Positions 15,789 through 25,442 are shown, counted from the stretch's first letter. The stretch is 32,975 nucleotides of DNA from Alphaproteobacteria bacterium (GCA_019235415.1 JAFAKN010000675.1:1-32975), one strand, 5' to 3'. The notes: generated by a model not told the origin, from the sequence alone. Numbers and translations: made by a program.

Positions 15789-16805
15789 ATGAGCATCAAA
15801 CGCAGGGCTGTGCTGCTGGGCAGCGCGGGAAGCGCTCTCGGCGGCCTGACGGCAGCTGCGCAGGACATCACCTTCTTCCGCATCGGAACGGGCGGCACGT
15901 CCGGCACCTACTTCCCGATCGGCGGGCTTATAGCCAACGCCATCTCCAACCCGCCGGGCTCCCGCGCCTGCACCGACGGCGGTTCGTGCGGCGTGCCGGG
16001 GCTGGTCGCCACCGCCGTGGCGTCGAACGGCTCGGTGGCCAACGTCGCGGCCATCGCCAGCGGCGGCATGCAGTCGGCCTTCACCCAGTCCGACGTCGCT
16101 TATTGGGCCTACAACGGCAGCGGCATCTACGACGGCCGGCCCAAGGTCGACATGCTGCGCGCCATCGCCAATCTCTATCCCGAGAGTTTCCATCTGGTGG
16201 TGCGCAAGGGCGCCGACATCAAGACCATCGCCGATCTCAAGGGCAAGCGCATGTCGCTCGACGAGCCCGGCTCCGGCACCTTGGTCGACGCACGCCTGAT
16301 CTTCGCGGCCTACGGGCTCACCGAGAAGGACATCAAGGCCGAGTACCTGAAGCCGCAGACCGCGGCGGACCGGCTGAAGGAGGGCTCGCTGGACGCCTTC
16401 TTCGCCGTCGCCGGCTGGCCGCAGGGCGCCATCGCCGAGCTTGCCGCGACCACCGGCATCGACCTGCTGCCGATCGACGGGCCGCAGGCGGAGAAGCTGA
16501 TCAAGGAATACAGCTTCTTCGCCGCCGACGAGATCCCCGAGGGCGCCTACAAGAACGTGCCCGGCGTCAAGACGGTGAGCGTCAACGCGATCTGGGCGAC
16601 CTCGAGCAAGCAGCCCGAGCAGCTGATCTACGACATCACCGCGGCGCTGTGGAATCCCAGCACGCGCAAGCTCCTCGATTCCGGCCACGCCAAGGGCCGC
16701 GCCATCAAGCTCGAATCGGCCGTGCAGGGGCTCGGCATCCCGCTGCATCCCGGAGCGGAGAAGTTCTATCGCGAGAAGGACCTGATCAAGCCGGGCAAGC
16801 CGTGA
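15789..16805 (+). CDS. TAXI-family TRAP transporter solute-binding protein, orphan
   Basis: A 338-residue periplasmic binding protein of the TAXI type. The N-terminus MSIKRRAVLLGSAGSALGG is a twin-arginine-like signal peptide with cleavage near TAAAQ. The family core RIGTGGTSGTYFPIGGLIAN and later LKGKRMSLDEPGSGTLVDAR and DAFFAVAGWPQGAI are characteristic. Two extra cysteines, in SRACTDGGSCGVPG, may form a disulphide. GAGGGAGG lies before the ATG. TAXI proteins normally work with a fused 4TM-12TM TRAP membrane protein; none is encoded in this window. It therefore either serves a permease encoded elsewhere or acts as a sensor. Ligand unknown; the SDR/aldolase genes next to it hint at an organic or sugar acid. 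Confidence 0.88.
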   Translation: MSIKRRAVLLGSAGSALGGLTAAAQDITFFRIGTGGTSGTYFPIGGLIANAISNPPGSRACTDGGSCGVPGLVATAVASNGSVANVAAIASGGMQSAFTQSDVAYWAYNGSGIYDGRPKVDMLRAIANLYPESFHLVVRKGADIKTIADLKGKRMSLDEPGSGTLVDARLIFAAYGLTEKDIKAEYLKPQTAADRLKEGSLDAFFAVAGWPQGAIAELAATTGIDLLPIDGPQAEKLIKEYSFFAADEIPEGAYKNVPGVKTVSVNAIWATSSKQPEQLIYDITAALWNPSTRKLLDSGHAKGRAIKLESAVQGLGIPLHPGAEKFYREKDLIKPGKP

Positions 16806-16811
16806 CTAGTC

Positions 16812-17689
<878 letters not shown>

Positions 17690-17694
17690 GCCCA

Positions 17695-18342
17695 ATGGAC
17701 ATCGGAGTGGACATCGTGGACATCACGGCCATCGCGGCGCGCGCGCCCGTCATTCCGGTGCTGACCATCGAGCGCACCGCCGACGCCGTGCCGCTTGCAC
17801 GGGCGCTCCTCAAAGGCGGCCTGCCGGTCCTCGAGGTCACGCTTCGCACGCCGGCGGCCGTCGAGGCGCTGCGCGCGATCGCTGCCGAGGTTCCGGAGGC
17901 CGTGCTGGGCGCCGGCACGCTCTTGCAGGTACGCCAATTCGACGAGGTGCGGCGCGCCGGCGCGACCTTCGCGGTCTGTCCCGGCTGCACACCCCAATTG
18001 GTCGCCGCAGCCAAAGCCGCAGGCTTGCCATTCTTGCCCGGTATCCAGACCGTGTCGGAGGCGATGGCGCTGGCGGAGCAGGGAGCGACCGTGATGAAGT
18101 TCTTTCCCGCCGGGGCGGCGGGCGGCATCGCGTGGCTGAAAGCCGCTGAAGCGCCGCTCGGGAGCCTGAGATTCTGTCCGACCGGCGGCGTCACGGCCGA
18201 GAACGCGCCGCACTATCTCGCGCTCGGCAACGTGGCGTGCGTCGGCGGCTCGTGGGTGGCGCCGCGCCAGGCCGTGGCCGCCGGCGACTGGGGCTGCATC
18301 GAGCGGCTCGCCGCCGCAGCCTCGCAGCTCAAACGGCGCTAG
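17695..18342 (+). CDS. eda: KDPG/KDPGal-type aldolase (Eda family)
   Basis: A 215-residue class I aldolase that should cleave a 2-keto-3-deoxy-6-phospho sugar acid to pyruvate and glyceraldehyde 3-phosphate. Catalytic residues match E. coli Eda: Glu47 and Arg51 in LEVTLRT, and Schiff-base Lys135 in VMKFFPAGAAGG. CPGCTPQLV (95-103) and PTGGVTAENA, the phosphate-site loop, are also present. Start ATG 17695 is five bases after the SDR stop. The first residues, MDIGVDIVDI, precede the usual N-terminal helix. Whether it acts on 6-phosphogluconate- or galactonate-derived ketoacid is not decidable; no 6-phosphogluconate dehydratase or glucose-6-phosphate dehydrogenase lies nearby, but a PfkB kinase and an IlvD/Edd dehydratase do. 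Confidence 0.9.
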   Translation: MDIGVDIVDITAIAARAPVIPVLTIERTADAVPLARALLKGGLPVLEVTLRTPAAVEALRAIAAEVPEAVLGAGTLLQVRQFDEVRRAGATFAVCPGCTPQLVAAAKAAGLPFLPGIQTVSEAMALAEQGATVMKFFPAGAAGGIAWLKAAEAPLGSLRFCPTGGVTAENAPHYLALGNVACVGGSWVAPRQAVAAGDWGCIERLAAAASQLKRR

Positions 18343-18396
18343 CCTTCCCCCTCGAAAGGTGGTTCAAAGGCGGTGCAAGGAGTTTGGCCTAGGCTC

Positions 18397-19392
18397 ATGA
18401 GAAATCTGGCATTTGCGCTGATCGCAATGATCCTGGGAACGGCGGCCGCGCGGGCCGATTCGGTGCTCGTGCTGAACTCCGAGGATGCCTCCTACAGCAT
18501 CCTGAGCCGCAGCCACCGTGCCGAGATGAAGCGCGTCCCGATTGGTCGCGAGCCGCACCATCTCATCGCGACGCCGGACGGCAGCGAGGTCCTGCTGGCC
18601 TCGACGGTGACCAACGAGCTGACCGCGCTCGACACCAGGACCGGCGAGCGCCGCCGCGTCGTGCGCAATGTTGTCGACCCCTATCAGCTGGGCTTCAGCC
18701 CCGACGGCAAGTGGTTCGTCACCGCCGCGAACCGGCTCGACCATATCGACATCTATCAGGCCGACGGCCTGAAGCTCGCGCGCCGCATATTCATGGACGG
18801 CACGCCGAGCCACTTGGCGTTCGATGCCGAGTCCAAGACGGTGTTCGTCACCCTGCAGGAGACCGGTCGCGTGGTCGCCTTCGACCTCGCTTCCCAGACC
18901 CTCAAATGGACCACGGAGGTCGGCAGCGCGCCGGCCGGCCTCATCATGCCCGACGCCGATCGGCTGATCGTGGCGCTGACCGGCGATGACCGCATCATCG
19001 TCGTCGATCCCAAGAACGGCGCCATCAAGGGCGCGCTCAAGACCGGCAAGGCGGCGCACAATTTCTTTCCCCGGGGCGATGGCCGGTATTGGTTCCTGAG
19101 CAACCGCGTCGAAGGAACGATCTCCCTGCTCGACACCCAGGACATGAAGGTGGTTGCCACCATCAAGGTGCCGGGCGGCCCCGACGACATGGCGATCACG
19201 GCCGACGGCAAGGAGATGTGGGTCACCCAGCGCTTCCTGCGCCGCGTTGCCGTCGTCGATCTCGAGAAGATGAAGATGGTGGCGTCGGTTCCGGTCGGCA
19301 AATCGCCGCATGGCATCATGATCTTCAAGGACGATTGGCTGATCGGCGGCAGTCCGCTGCGGGCGGCTTCGACGGCGGGCGAACGCCGATAG
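18397..19392 (+). CDS. Secreted YncE-like beta-propeller protein
   Basis: A 331-residue periplasmic protein with a signal peptide (MRNLAFALIAMILGTAAARA, cleaved about residue 20) followed by seven WD/NHL-like repeats of about 40 residues. Recurrent pieces are PHHLIATPDGSEVLLAST, PYQLGFSPDGKWFVTAA, PSHLAFDAESKTVFVTL and PDDMAITADGKEMWVTQ. This is the YncE/cytochrome-d1-like propeller fold ('YVTN' repeats). No haem or PQQ ligands are obvious, so the role is probably binding. The ATG at 18397 starts the signal peptide; a GTG at 18373 is also in frame, and AGGAG lies 14 bases upstream of the ATG. Only six bases separate its stop from the sterol-desaturase gene, so the two are probably translated together. 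Confidence 0.85.
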   Translation: MRNLAFALIAMILGTAAARADSVLVLNSEDASYSILSRSHRAEMKRVPIGREPHHLIATPDGSEVLLASTVTNELTALDTRTGERRRVVRNVVDPYQLGFSPDGKWFVTAANRLDHIDIYQADGLKLARRIFMDGTPSHLAFDAESKTVFVTLQETGRVVAFDLASQTLKWTTEVGSAPAGLIMPDADRLIVALTGDDRIIVVDPKNGAIKGALKTGKAAHNFFPRGDGRYWFLSNRVEGTISLLDTQDMKVVATIKVPGGPDDMAITADGKEMWVTQRFLRRVAVVDLEKMKMVASVPVGKSPHGIMIFKDDWLIGGSPLRAASTAGERR

Positions 19393-19398
19393 AGCGCC

Positions 19399-20394
19399 AT
19401 GCGCGATCTTGTAGACATATGGGTCGGCATCCAGACTTGGCTTTTCGAATCGCTGGTTGCCCCGCTCCTGTACGGGCTCGGCTTGATGGAATGGTTCGAG
19501 CCGGCCTTCAACGCGGTCGAGTTCGTCATGCTGGGCGCCGTGCAGATCGCCATCATCGCGTTCGGCATGCGCCTGATCGAGAAGCGCTGGCCTTTGGAGC
19601 GGCATCCCGACGAGCGCCTGGTCGGCGTCGACCGCGTCTACACCGTGCTGAACAAGCTCGGCGTCGTGCCGCTGCTGGTGTTCGCGGTGACCTACCCGAT
19701 CACCAACCAGATCGAATACGCCGTGCGCGCCTGGGGCCTGATGGTGCCGCCCCTTGACCAGATGTTGCCGGGTCTGGAAGACAGCGCACTGGCCTCGTTC
19801 CTCTTCTATTTCGTCCTGTACGACTTCGCCGCCTATTGGGTGCACCGCGCCCAGCACAAGCTCGGCTGGTGGTGGGCGCTGCACAGCCTGCATCACAGCC
19901 AGCGTCAGGTCACGGTGTGGAGCGACGATCGCAACCACATCCTGGACAACTTCCTGGTCACCCTGTCCCTGGTGGTGTTCGCCCAGTTCGTCGGCGTTCA
20001 GCCCGAGGATTACGTCCTGATCCTGATGGTCGGCCGGCTGATCGAGAGCTTCTCGCATGCCAACATCGACCTCGGGTTCGGGCGCATCGGACGCTGGCTG
20101 GTCGTGAGCCCGCGCTTCCATCGCCTGCACCATGCTCTCGGCACGGCGCAGGATCGGCGCATCTACGATCACAACTTCGCGCCCGTGTTCCCGATCTGGG
20201 ACATCCTGTTCGGCACGGCGATCTACGACGGCAAATACCGCCCGACCGGGGTCGACGATCCGCGGATCGACGCCGACAACGGGCGCGGCTGGCTCGGCCA
20301 GCAGGTGACCGTGCTCGGCCGCTTCCTCAGGGCGGTGGTGCCGACGCTCCGACGCGCGCCAGCTCAGCCTGGACTTCGGCCGCCCGCGGAATAG
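19399..20394 (+). CDS. Sterol desaturase/fatty-acid hydroxylase family membrane protein
   Basis: A 331-residue integral-membrane di-iron enzyme with about five hydrophobic segments. The histidine clusters are HRAQH (149-153), HSLHH (162-166), HANID (from His220) and HRLHH (241-245), plus DHNF soon after. Together they supply the eight or so ligands of the fatty-acid hydroxylase superfamily (PF04116). Such enzymes hydroxylate or desaturate lipids using O2. The substrate could be a sterol, hopanoid, carotenoid or ornithine/sphingo-type lipid; no hopanoid gene is near. The C-terminal 22 residues (Pro/Arg-rich) overlap the end of the opposite-strand kinase gene by 68 bases. Confidence 0.9.
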   Translation: MRDLVDIWVGIQTWLFESLVAPLLYGLGLMEWFEPAFNAVEFVMLGAVQIAIIAFGMRLIEKRWPLERHPDERLVGVDRVYTVLNKLGVVPLLVFAVTYPITNQIEYAVRAWGLMVPPLDQMLPGLEDSALASFLFYFVLYDFAAYWVHRAQHKLGWWWALHSLHHSQRQVTVWSDDRNHILDNFLVTLSLVVFAQFVGVQPEDYVLILMVGRLIESFSHANIDLGFGRIGRWLVVSPRFHRLHHALGTAQDRRIYDHNFAPVFPIWDILFGTAIYDGKYRPTGVDDPRIDADNGRGWLGQQVTVLGRFLRAVVPTLRRAPAQPGLRPPAE

Positions 20395-21307
20395 GCGTCA
20401 CCGCGCCGTAGCCGCGGGTCGACAGCGCCGCCGCCAGGTTGGCGTAGCGTGCCGCCGCCGGCACCTTATCGCCGGCCAGCAGGCGCGCCAGGAACGCGCC
20501 GTCGAAGGTATCGCCGGCACCCGTGGCATCGACCGAGGCGATGCGATGACCGGCCAGCAGCAGGCGCAGCGTGCGCGTGGCGATCAGGCAGCCGTCGCTG
20601 GCCATCTTCAGCGCCACCAAGGGTGCGCCGAGCCTCAGGTAATAGTCGACGATGGCATCGGGCGAGGCGAGCCCGGTGAGAAGCTGCGAATCGTCCAGGC
20701 TGGGCAGCAGCACATCGCAGCGCGGCACCGTGGCATCGATGACCGCGCGCGCCACATCGAGGTCCCACAATCGCAGGCGTAGGTTGGTGTCGTACGAAAC
20801 CTTGACGCCGGCGGTCCGTGCGATTTCGATCGCCGCATCGCAAGTGGCGCGGGCGCTGTCGCTGATCGCCTGGCCGATGGCCGACAGATGGAAATAGCGC
20901 GCGCCGGCGATGTAGTCGCGCGGCAGGTCGGCGGGGGCCATCAGCGAGGCCGCCGAGTTCTTGCGCAAATAGTCGAACTTGTGGCCCGCCTCGCTGTGGG
21001 TGACGAAGCTCACGCCGGTCGGCGCCGTCGGATGGCGCATGACGCACGAGGCGTCGACGCCCTCGCTGCGCCACAGCTCTAGGAAGGCATCGCCCATCCA
21101 GTCCTTCCCGAGGCTCGTGAGGTAGCCGGTCGACGCGCCCTGCCGCGCTGCGGCGATGACGACGTTCTGCGAATCGCCGCCGAAGCCTTGCAGCCAGGTG
21201 CGGCCATCGCCCTCGCGCGGACGGTTGAACTCGATCAGCGGCTCGCCCAGAGAGACGAGAGCAGGCGAAGCGAGAGCAGGCGAGACGAGGTCAGGGGAGG
21301 TGGACAT
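20327..21307 (-). CDS. PfkB-family carbohydrate kinase, 2-keto-3-deoxygluconate-kinase-like
   Basis: A 326-residue ribokinase-fold kinase. The N-terminal signature GFGGDSQNVVIAAARQG (41-57) and the C-terminal ATGAGDTFDGAF (261-272) with catalytic Asp266 are intact. SLGEPLIEFNRP and the GGDSQN variant of the first signature resemble 2-keto-3-deoxygluconate kinases. With the aldolase at 17695 and dehydratase at 22923 it would complete an aldonate pathway. I choose ATG 21307; the longer open frame continues into the divergent gene's start. Residues 5-19 are three pentapeptide repeats (PDLVS, PALAS, PALVS) encoded by a 15-base tandem repeat and absent from usual kinases. It faces the Rieske gene across 58 bases, so a shared control region is likely. 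Confidence 0.85.
   Translation of the reverse strand: MSTSPDLVSPALASPALVSLGEPLIEFNRPREGDGRTWLQGFGGDSQNVVIAAARQGASTGYLTSLGKDWMGDAFLELWRSEGVDASCVMRHPTAPTGVSFVTHSEAGHKFDYLRKNSAASLMAPADLPRDYIAGARYFHLSAIGQAISDSARATCDAAIEIARTAGVKVSYDTNLRLRLWDLDVARAVIDATVPRCDVLLPSLDDSQLLTGLASPDAIVDYYLRLGAPLVALKMASDGCLIATRTLRLLLAGHRIASVDATGAGDTFDGAFLARLLAGDKVPAAARYANLAAALSTRGYGAVTPIPRAAEVQAELARVGASAPPP
21256..21300. repeat. Three 15-base tandem repeats in the kinase N-terminus
   Basis: Units CGAGAGCAGGCGAAG (21256-21270), CGAGAGCAGGCGAGA (21271-21285) and CGAGGTCAGGGGAGG (21286-21300), read on the plus strand. They encode three pentapeptides of the kinase on the minus strand. Unit length is a multiple of three, so copy-number change would keep the frame. 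Confidence 0.85.
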
Positions 21308-21365
21308 GGCGCCCGTGGTTTCCCATGGTGAAGGACCGCACTCAACTCCCTTGCAGGAGGCTGAT

Positions 21366-22895
21366 ATGGCCGACACCGAGACGCCCAGCGGACCCGACCT
21401 CGCGCAAGGTGTTCCTCTCGCCGACCTTTTAGACGGCCACATGCTGGCGGGTCATGTCGGCCAGGATGCCGTGTTGTTGGCGCGCGTAGGCCGCGAGTTC
21501 TTCGCCGTCGGCGCGCAATGCACCCACTACCACGGCCCGCTCGCCGAAGGGCTGCTGGTGGGCGATACCGTACGCTGCCCGTGGCACCACGCCTGCTTCA
21601 GCCTGCGCACCGGCGAGGCGCTGCGTGCGCCGGCGTTCAGCGCGCTGGACTGCTGGTCGGTCGAGCAGCGCGACGGCAAGGTGCTCGTCAAGGACAAGCG
21701 CAGCGGCCGGCCGAGCGTGCGGCCGAGGTCGGGTGCTGCCCCGGAAAGGATCGTCATCGTCGGCGGCGGCGCGGCCGGATTCGCGGCCGCCGAGATGCTG
21801 CGCCGCCAACAATTCCCGGGCAGCATCGTCATGCTGAGCGACGACGAAGCCGCGCCGGTCGACCGACCCAATCTCTCCAAGGACTACCTCGCCGGCACCG
21901 CGCCGGAGGAGTGGGTGCCGCTGCAGTCGTCTGATTTCTATACCGAGAAGAACATCGATCTCAGGCTGCGAGCGAGTGTCGCCAGCATCGATCGCGGCGC
22001 GCGCCAGATCGTGCTCGGCGATGGCAGCCGGGTCGCCTACGACCGCCTGCTGCTGGCGACGGGCGCGGAGCCGGTGCGGCTCGCCATTCCCGGCGCCGAC
22101 CAGCCGCACGTCCATGTGCTGCGCTCCTTGGCCGACAGCCGCGCCATCATAGAAGGGGCCAAGAACGCCAAGCGTGCCGTGGTCATCGGCGCGAGCTTCA
22201 TCGGCCTCGAGGTCGCTGCGTCCCTCAGCCATCGCCAGATCGAGGTGCATGTCGTGGCCCCCGAGAAGGCGCCGATGGAGCGCCTCGTGGGGCCCGAGAT
22301 CGGCGCCTTCGTGCGGGCGCTGCACGAGGAGCACGGCGTCGTCTTCCATCTCGAGGACACGGCGAGCGCAATCGACGGCAAGCGGGTCACGCTGACCCGC
22401 GGCGGCAGGCTCGACGCCGACCTGGTCGTCGTCGGGATCGGCGTGCGTCCGCGGCTGTCGCTCGCCGAGACGGCGGGGCTCGCGATCGACCGCGGCGTGA
22501 GCGTCGATGCCTGGCTGCAGACCAGCGATCCCAACATCTTCGCCGCCGGCGACATCGCGCGTTGGCCCGATCCCCACTGCGGCCACGCGATCCGCGTCGA
22601 GCACTGGGTGGTGGCCGAGCGCCAAGGCCAGGTCGCGGCGCTCAACCTGCTGGGCCTGCGCGAAAAGTTCGACCAGGTGCCGTTCTTCTGGAGCCAGCAC
22701 TACGACGTGCCGATCAAATATGTCGGCCACGCCGAGCGCTGGGAGCGCATCGAGGTCGACGGCGACATCAACGGCCGCGACTGCCTGGTGCGCTTCCTGC
22801 AGGCCGGGCGCACGCTCGCCGTCGCCTCGATCTACCGCGACATCGCGAGCCTCCAGGCCGAGCTCGCGATGGAGCGGGGGCGGCAGGCGCGCTAG
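21366..22895 (+). CDS. Rieske-domain FAD/NAD(P)-dependent oxidoreductase (AIFM3-like)
   Basis: A 509-residue two-part redox protein. An N-terminal Rieske domain (about 10-110) holds a [2Fe-2S] cluster by Cys52/His54 (CTHYHG) and Cys71/His74 (CPWHHACF). A linker leads to a class I pyridine-nucleotide reductase. Its FAD site is IVIVGGGAAGFAAAE (129-143), the NAD(P) site is VVIGASFIGLEVAAS (272-286), and NIFAAGDIARW is the second FAD motif. The order matches AIFM3/Nfrl and ferredoxin-reductase-like proteins. It would pass electrons from NAD(P)H to an acceptor, but no oxygenase is near. AGGAGG lies five bases before ATG 21366. It is followed after 27 bases by the Fe-S dehydratase gene, so they likely share a transcript. 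Confidence 0.92.
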   Translation: MADTETPSGPDLAQGVPLADLLDGHMLAGHVGQDAVLLARVGREFFAVGAQCTHYHGPLAEGLLVGDTVRCPWHHACFSLRTGEALRAPAFSALDCWSVEQRDGKVLVKDKRSGRPSVRPRSGAAPERIVIVGGGAAGFAAAEMLRRQQFPGSIVMLSDDEAAPVDRPNLSKDYLAGTAPEEWVPLQSSDFYTEKNIDLRLRASVASIDRGARQIVLGDGSRVAYDRLLLATGAEPVRLAIPGADQPHVHVLRSLADSRAIIEGAKNAKRAVVIGASFIGLEVAASLSHRQIEVHVVAPEKAPMERLVGPEIGAFVRALHEEHGVVFHLEDTASAIDGKRVTLTRGGRLDADLVVVGIGVRPRLSLAETAGLAIDRGVSVDAWLQTSDPNIFAAGDIARWPDPHCGHAIRVEHWVVAERQGQVAALNLLGLREKFDQVPFFWSQHYDVPIKYVGHAERWERIEVDGDINGRDCLVRFLQAGRTLAVASIYRDIASLQAELAMERGRQAR

Positions 22896-22922
22896 GCTGC
22901 GGTGAACAGACGGAGGAAGGCC

Positions 22923-24728
22923 ATGGCCAGCAACAAGGGCGGCGACGGCAAGGCAGGCGAGCGTCGGCTGCGCAGCCGCGAATGGTTCGACTCGAAGACC
23001 GATCCGACCATGACCGCGCTCTACCTTGAGCGCTACATGAACTTCGGCCTGACCTTGGCCGAGCTGCGCAGCGGCAGGCCGATCATCGGCATCGCCCAGA
23101 CCGGCAGCGATCTCTCGCCGTGCAACCGGCACCATCTTGAGCTGGCGTGGCGCATCCGCGACGGCATCCGCGAGGCCGGCGGCATTCCGATCGAGTTCCC
23201 CGTGCATCCCATCCAGGAAACCGGCAAGCGGCCGACCGCGGCGCTCGACCGCAACCTCGCCTATCTCAGCCTGGTAGAGAGCCTGTACGGCTACTTCTTC
23301 GACGGCGTCGTGCTCACCACGGGCTGCGACAAGACCACGCCGGCGATGATCATGGGCGCGGCCACGGTCGACATTCCGGCCATCGTGCTGTCGGGCGGGC
23401 CGATGCTCGACGGCCACTTCGCCGGCGGACTTGCAGGCTCCGGCACCATCATCTGGTACGCGCGCCAGGAGCTGGCGGCCGGCCGGATCGACATGGACCA
23501 GTTCGTCGAGCTGGTGGCGTCCAGCGCGCCCAGCGTCGGCCATTGCAACACCATGGGCACGGCGCTCTCCATGAACAGCATGGCCGAGGCGCTCGGCCTG
23601 TCGCTCACCGGCTGCGCCGCCATCCCCGGCCCCTACAAGCAGCGCGCCCAGATCGCCTACGAGACCGGCAAGCGCATCGTCGAGATGGTGTGGGAGGACC
23701 TCAAGCCCTCGAAGATCCTGACCCGCAAGGCGTTCGAGAACGCCATCGTCGCGGCGAGCGCGCTCGGCGCCTCGACCAACTGCCCGCCGCACATCAACGC
23801 CATCGCCCGCCACATCGGCGTCAAGCTCGACAACGCCGACTGGGACCGCGTCGGCTACGACATCCCGTTGCTGGTGAACTGCATGCCGGCCGGCAAGTAT
23901 CTCGGCGAGGCGTTTTATCGCGCTGGCGGCGTGCCGACCGTGATGGCCGAGCTTTTGGCCCACAAGAAGCTGCACGGCGATGCGCTCACGGTCAGCGGCA
24001 AGACCATGGCCGAAAACCTGAAGGGCGTGCAGAAGGCCGACGGCGAGGTGATCAAGCCGTACGACAAGCCGATGCTGAGCCACGCCGGCTTCGCCGTGCT
24101 GAGCGGCAATCTGTTCGACTCGGCGATCATGAAGACCTCGGTGATCTCCGAGGAGTTCCGCAAGAAGTACCTCGAGCGGCCGGGCGACAAGAATGCCTTC
24201 GAAGGCACCGCGATCGTGTTCGACGGGCCTGAGGATTACCATCACCGCATCAACGATCCGTCCTTGCCGATCGACGAAAACAGCATCCTGTTCATCCGCA
24301 ATGCCGGGCCGGTCGGCTATCCGGGTGCCGCGGAAGTGGTGAACATGCTGCCGCCGGACCGCTTGGTGAAGGGCGGCGTGCTGTTGCTGCCCTGCGTCGG
24401 CGACGGCCGGCAAAGCGGCACGTCGGCCAGTCCCTCGATCCTCAACGCCTCGCCGGAAGCCGCCGTCGGCGGCGGGCTGGCGCTGCTCGAGACCGGCGAC
24501 AAGGTCAGGATCGACATCGGCAGGCGGCGCGCCGACATGATGATCCCGGAGAAGGAGCTCGCCCGGCGCAAGGCGGCGTGGAAGCCGCATCTGACGGACA
24601 GCCAGACGCCGTGGCAGGAGCTGCAACGCAAGTTCGTGGGCCAGCTCTCGAGCGGCGCCTGCCTCGACTTCGCCGTCGACTTCCAGCGGATCGCCGACAC
24701 CAAAGGCATGCCGCGCCATTCGCATTGA
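22923..24728 (+). CDS. IlvD/Edd-family Fe-S dehydratase, probably of a sugar acid
   Basis: A 601-residue dehydratase that removes water from a 2,3-dihydroxy acid to give a 2-keto-3-deoxy acid. Cluster ligands are Cys67 (SPCN), Cys135 (TTGCDKTTP) and Cys208 (GHCNTMGT). Lys137 is the likely carbamylated Mg ligand. The catalytic serine motif is SGTSASPS (498-505), with Ser501 the likely base. Length and the CDKTTPA and HFAGG motifs resemble the pentonate/hexonate dehydratases (arabonate, xylonate, galactonate) more than valine-pathway IlvD or Edd. ATG 22923 follows GGAGG by seven bases; the in-frame GTG at 22902 lacks one. Its product fits the PfkB kinase encoded nearby. Confidence 0.9.
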   Translation: MASNKGGDGKAGERRLRSREWFDSKTDPTMTALYLERYMNFGLTLAELRSGRPIIGIAQTGSDLSPCNRHHLELAWRIRDGIREAGGIPIEFPVHPIQETGKRPTAALDRNLAYLSLVESLYGYFFDGVVLTTGCDKTTPAMIMGAATVDIPAIVLSGGPMLDGHFAGGLAGSGTIIWYARQELAAGRIDMDQFVELVASSAPSVGHCNTMGTALSMNSMAEALGLSLTGCAAIPGPYKQRAQIAYETGKRIVEMVWEDLKPSKILTRKAFENAIVAASALGASTNCPPHINAIARHIGVKLDNADWDRVGYDIPLLVNCMPAGKYLGEAFYRAGGVPTVMAELLAHKKLHGDALTVSGKTMAENLKGVQKADGEVIKPYDKPMLSHAGFAVLSGNLFDSAIMKTSVISEEFRKKYLERPGDKNAFEGTAIVFDGPEDYHHRINDPSLPIDENSILFIRNAGPVGYPGAAEVVNMLPPDRLVKGGVLLLPCVGDGRQSGTSASPSILNASPEAAVGGGLALLETGDKVRIDIGRRRADMMIPEKELARRKAAWKPHLTDSQTPWQELQRKFVGQLSSGACLDFAVDFQRIADTKGMPRHSH

Positions 24729-24735
24729 TCAAGTT

Positions 24736-24804
24736 TGTCATCCCGAGCGGAGCGAGGGACCTTTCCTGTCGCCTTAAAGCTCCCTCGCTTCGCTCGGGAT
24801 GACA
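24736..24804. repeat. Palindromic intergenic repeat, family A, copy 5
   Basis: Left arm TGTCATCCCGAGCGGAGCG, centre CTTTCCTGTCGCCTTAAAG, right arm CGCTTCGCTCGGGATGACA. It is almost identical to the copy at 12841-12909. It lies between the convergent dehydratase and PrcB-like genes and could fold as a terminator on both strands. Confidence 0.9.
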
Positions 24805-24842
24805 CTAGGGCAGACGAGACGCCCGCGGTTCGGAAGAGAAGA

Positions 24843-25442
24843 CTACCGGAACAGCCGCTGCTCGACCGAGATCGGCAGGTCGGTGCGGTTGATGAGGACG
24901 ATCGCCCAGGGCGAGGTCGGCGGCCCTTGCGGTCGCACCGGTGCGGACGGCGGCGGCACCGTCGCGACGGCGTTGGGTGCAAAGCCCTGGGCACCGGCAA
25001 AGGCCGGAGCGTTCAGCGAGCGCGACGCCGGCGCGGGGCTCACCCGCTGCGCCAGCATGATGTCGGGCGGCATGCGCTCCTCGAACACCACGACGATGCG
25101 ATCGCGCCGCCGCGTGGTCGACAGGATGTTCACCATGAAGCCTTCGCCGGAGCGGCGCCCGAGGAAGATGCCGACGGCGTTCATGCGGCCGGGCTCGAAG
25201 CCTTCCGGCGGCGCCATGCCCGTGCGACTCCACAGCCCTCGCCATTCGGCGATAGTCGTCGCCACGATGTGCTCGGGCTGGCGGGTGATCGCGGTGGCGC
25301 CCTGCCAGTGACGCGCTTCGACGGCCTGCGCCAACGCGCCTTCGGTGCCACCGACCATCCCGAGTGCGATGAGGCCGATGGGCACGAGCCGACGCGACAG
25401 TCTGCGCGAAATGGGGGAAGCTGGGCTAGTGCCGAACAACAC
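24843..25442 (-). CDS. Secreted protein with a PrcB-like C-terminal domain
   Basis: A 199-residue protein with a signal peptide or N-terminal anchor (hydrophobic VPIGLIALGMVGG, with cleavage near ALAQA at about 39). The region HIVATTIAEWRGLWSRTG, followed by NAVGIFLGRRSGEGFMVNIL and DRIVVVFEERMPP, resembles the PrcB_C domain (PF14343), in which related proteins help proteases or bind envelope partners. A Pro/Ala-rich insert (about 135-170) separates it from the final strand WAIVLINRTDLPI. No catalytic residues are apparent. The start is a GTG at 25442 without a good Shine-Dalgarno; a downstream GTG or ATG is possible. Function uncertain. Confidence 0.6.
   Translation of the reverse strand: MLFGTSPASPISRRLSRRLVPIGLIALGMVGGTEGALAQAVEARHWQGATAITRQPEHIVATTIAEWRGLWSRTGMAPPEGFEPGRMNAVGIFLGRRSGEGFMVNILSTTRRRDRIVVVFEERMPPDIMLAQRVSPAPASRSLNAPAFAGAQGFAPNAVATVPPPSAPVRPQGPPTSPWAIVLINRTDLPISVEQRLFR

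Noticed and set aside
21429..24725. 1098-codon open frame on the minus strand
   Set aside because: It lies opposite the Rieske reductase and dehydratase genes, has low-complexity His/Arg/Val-rich sequence, and shows no family motifs. It is a GC-bias shadow.
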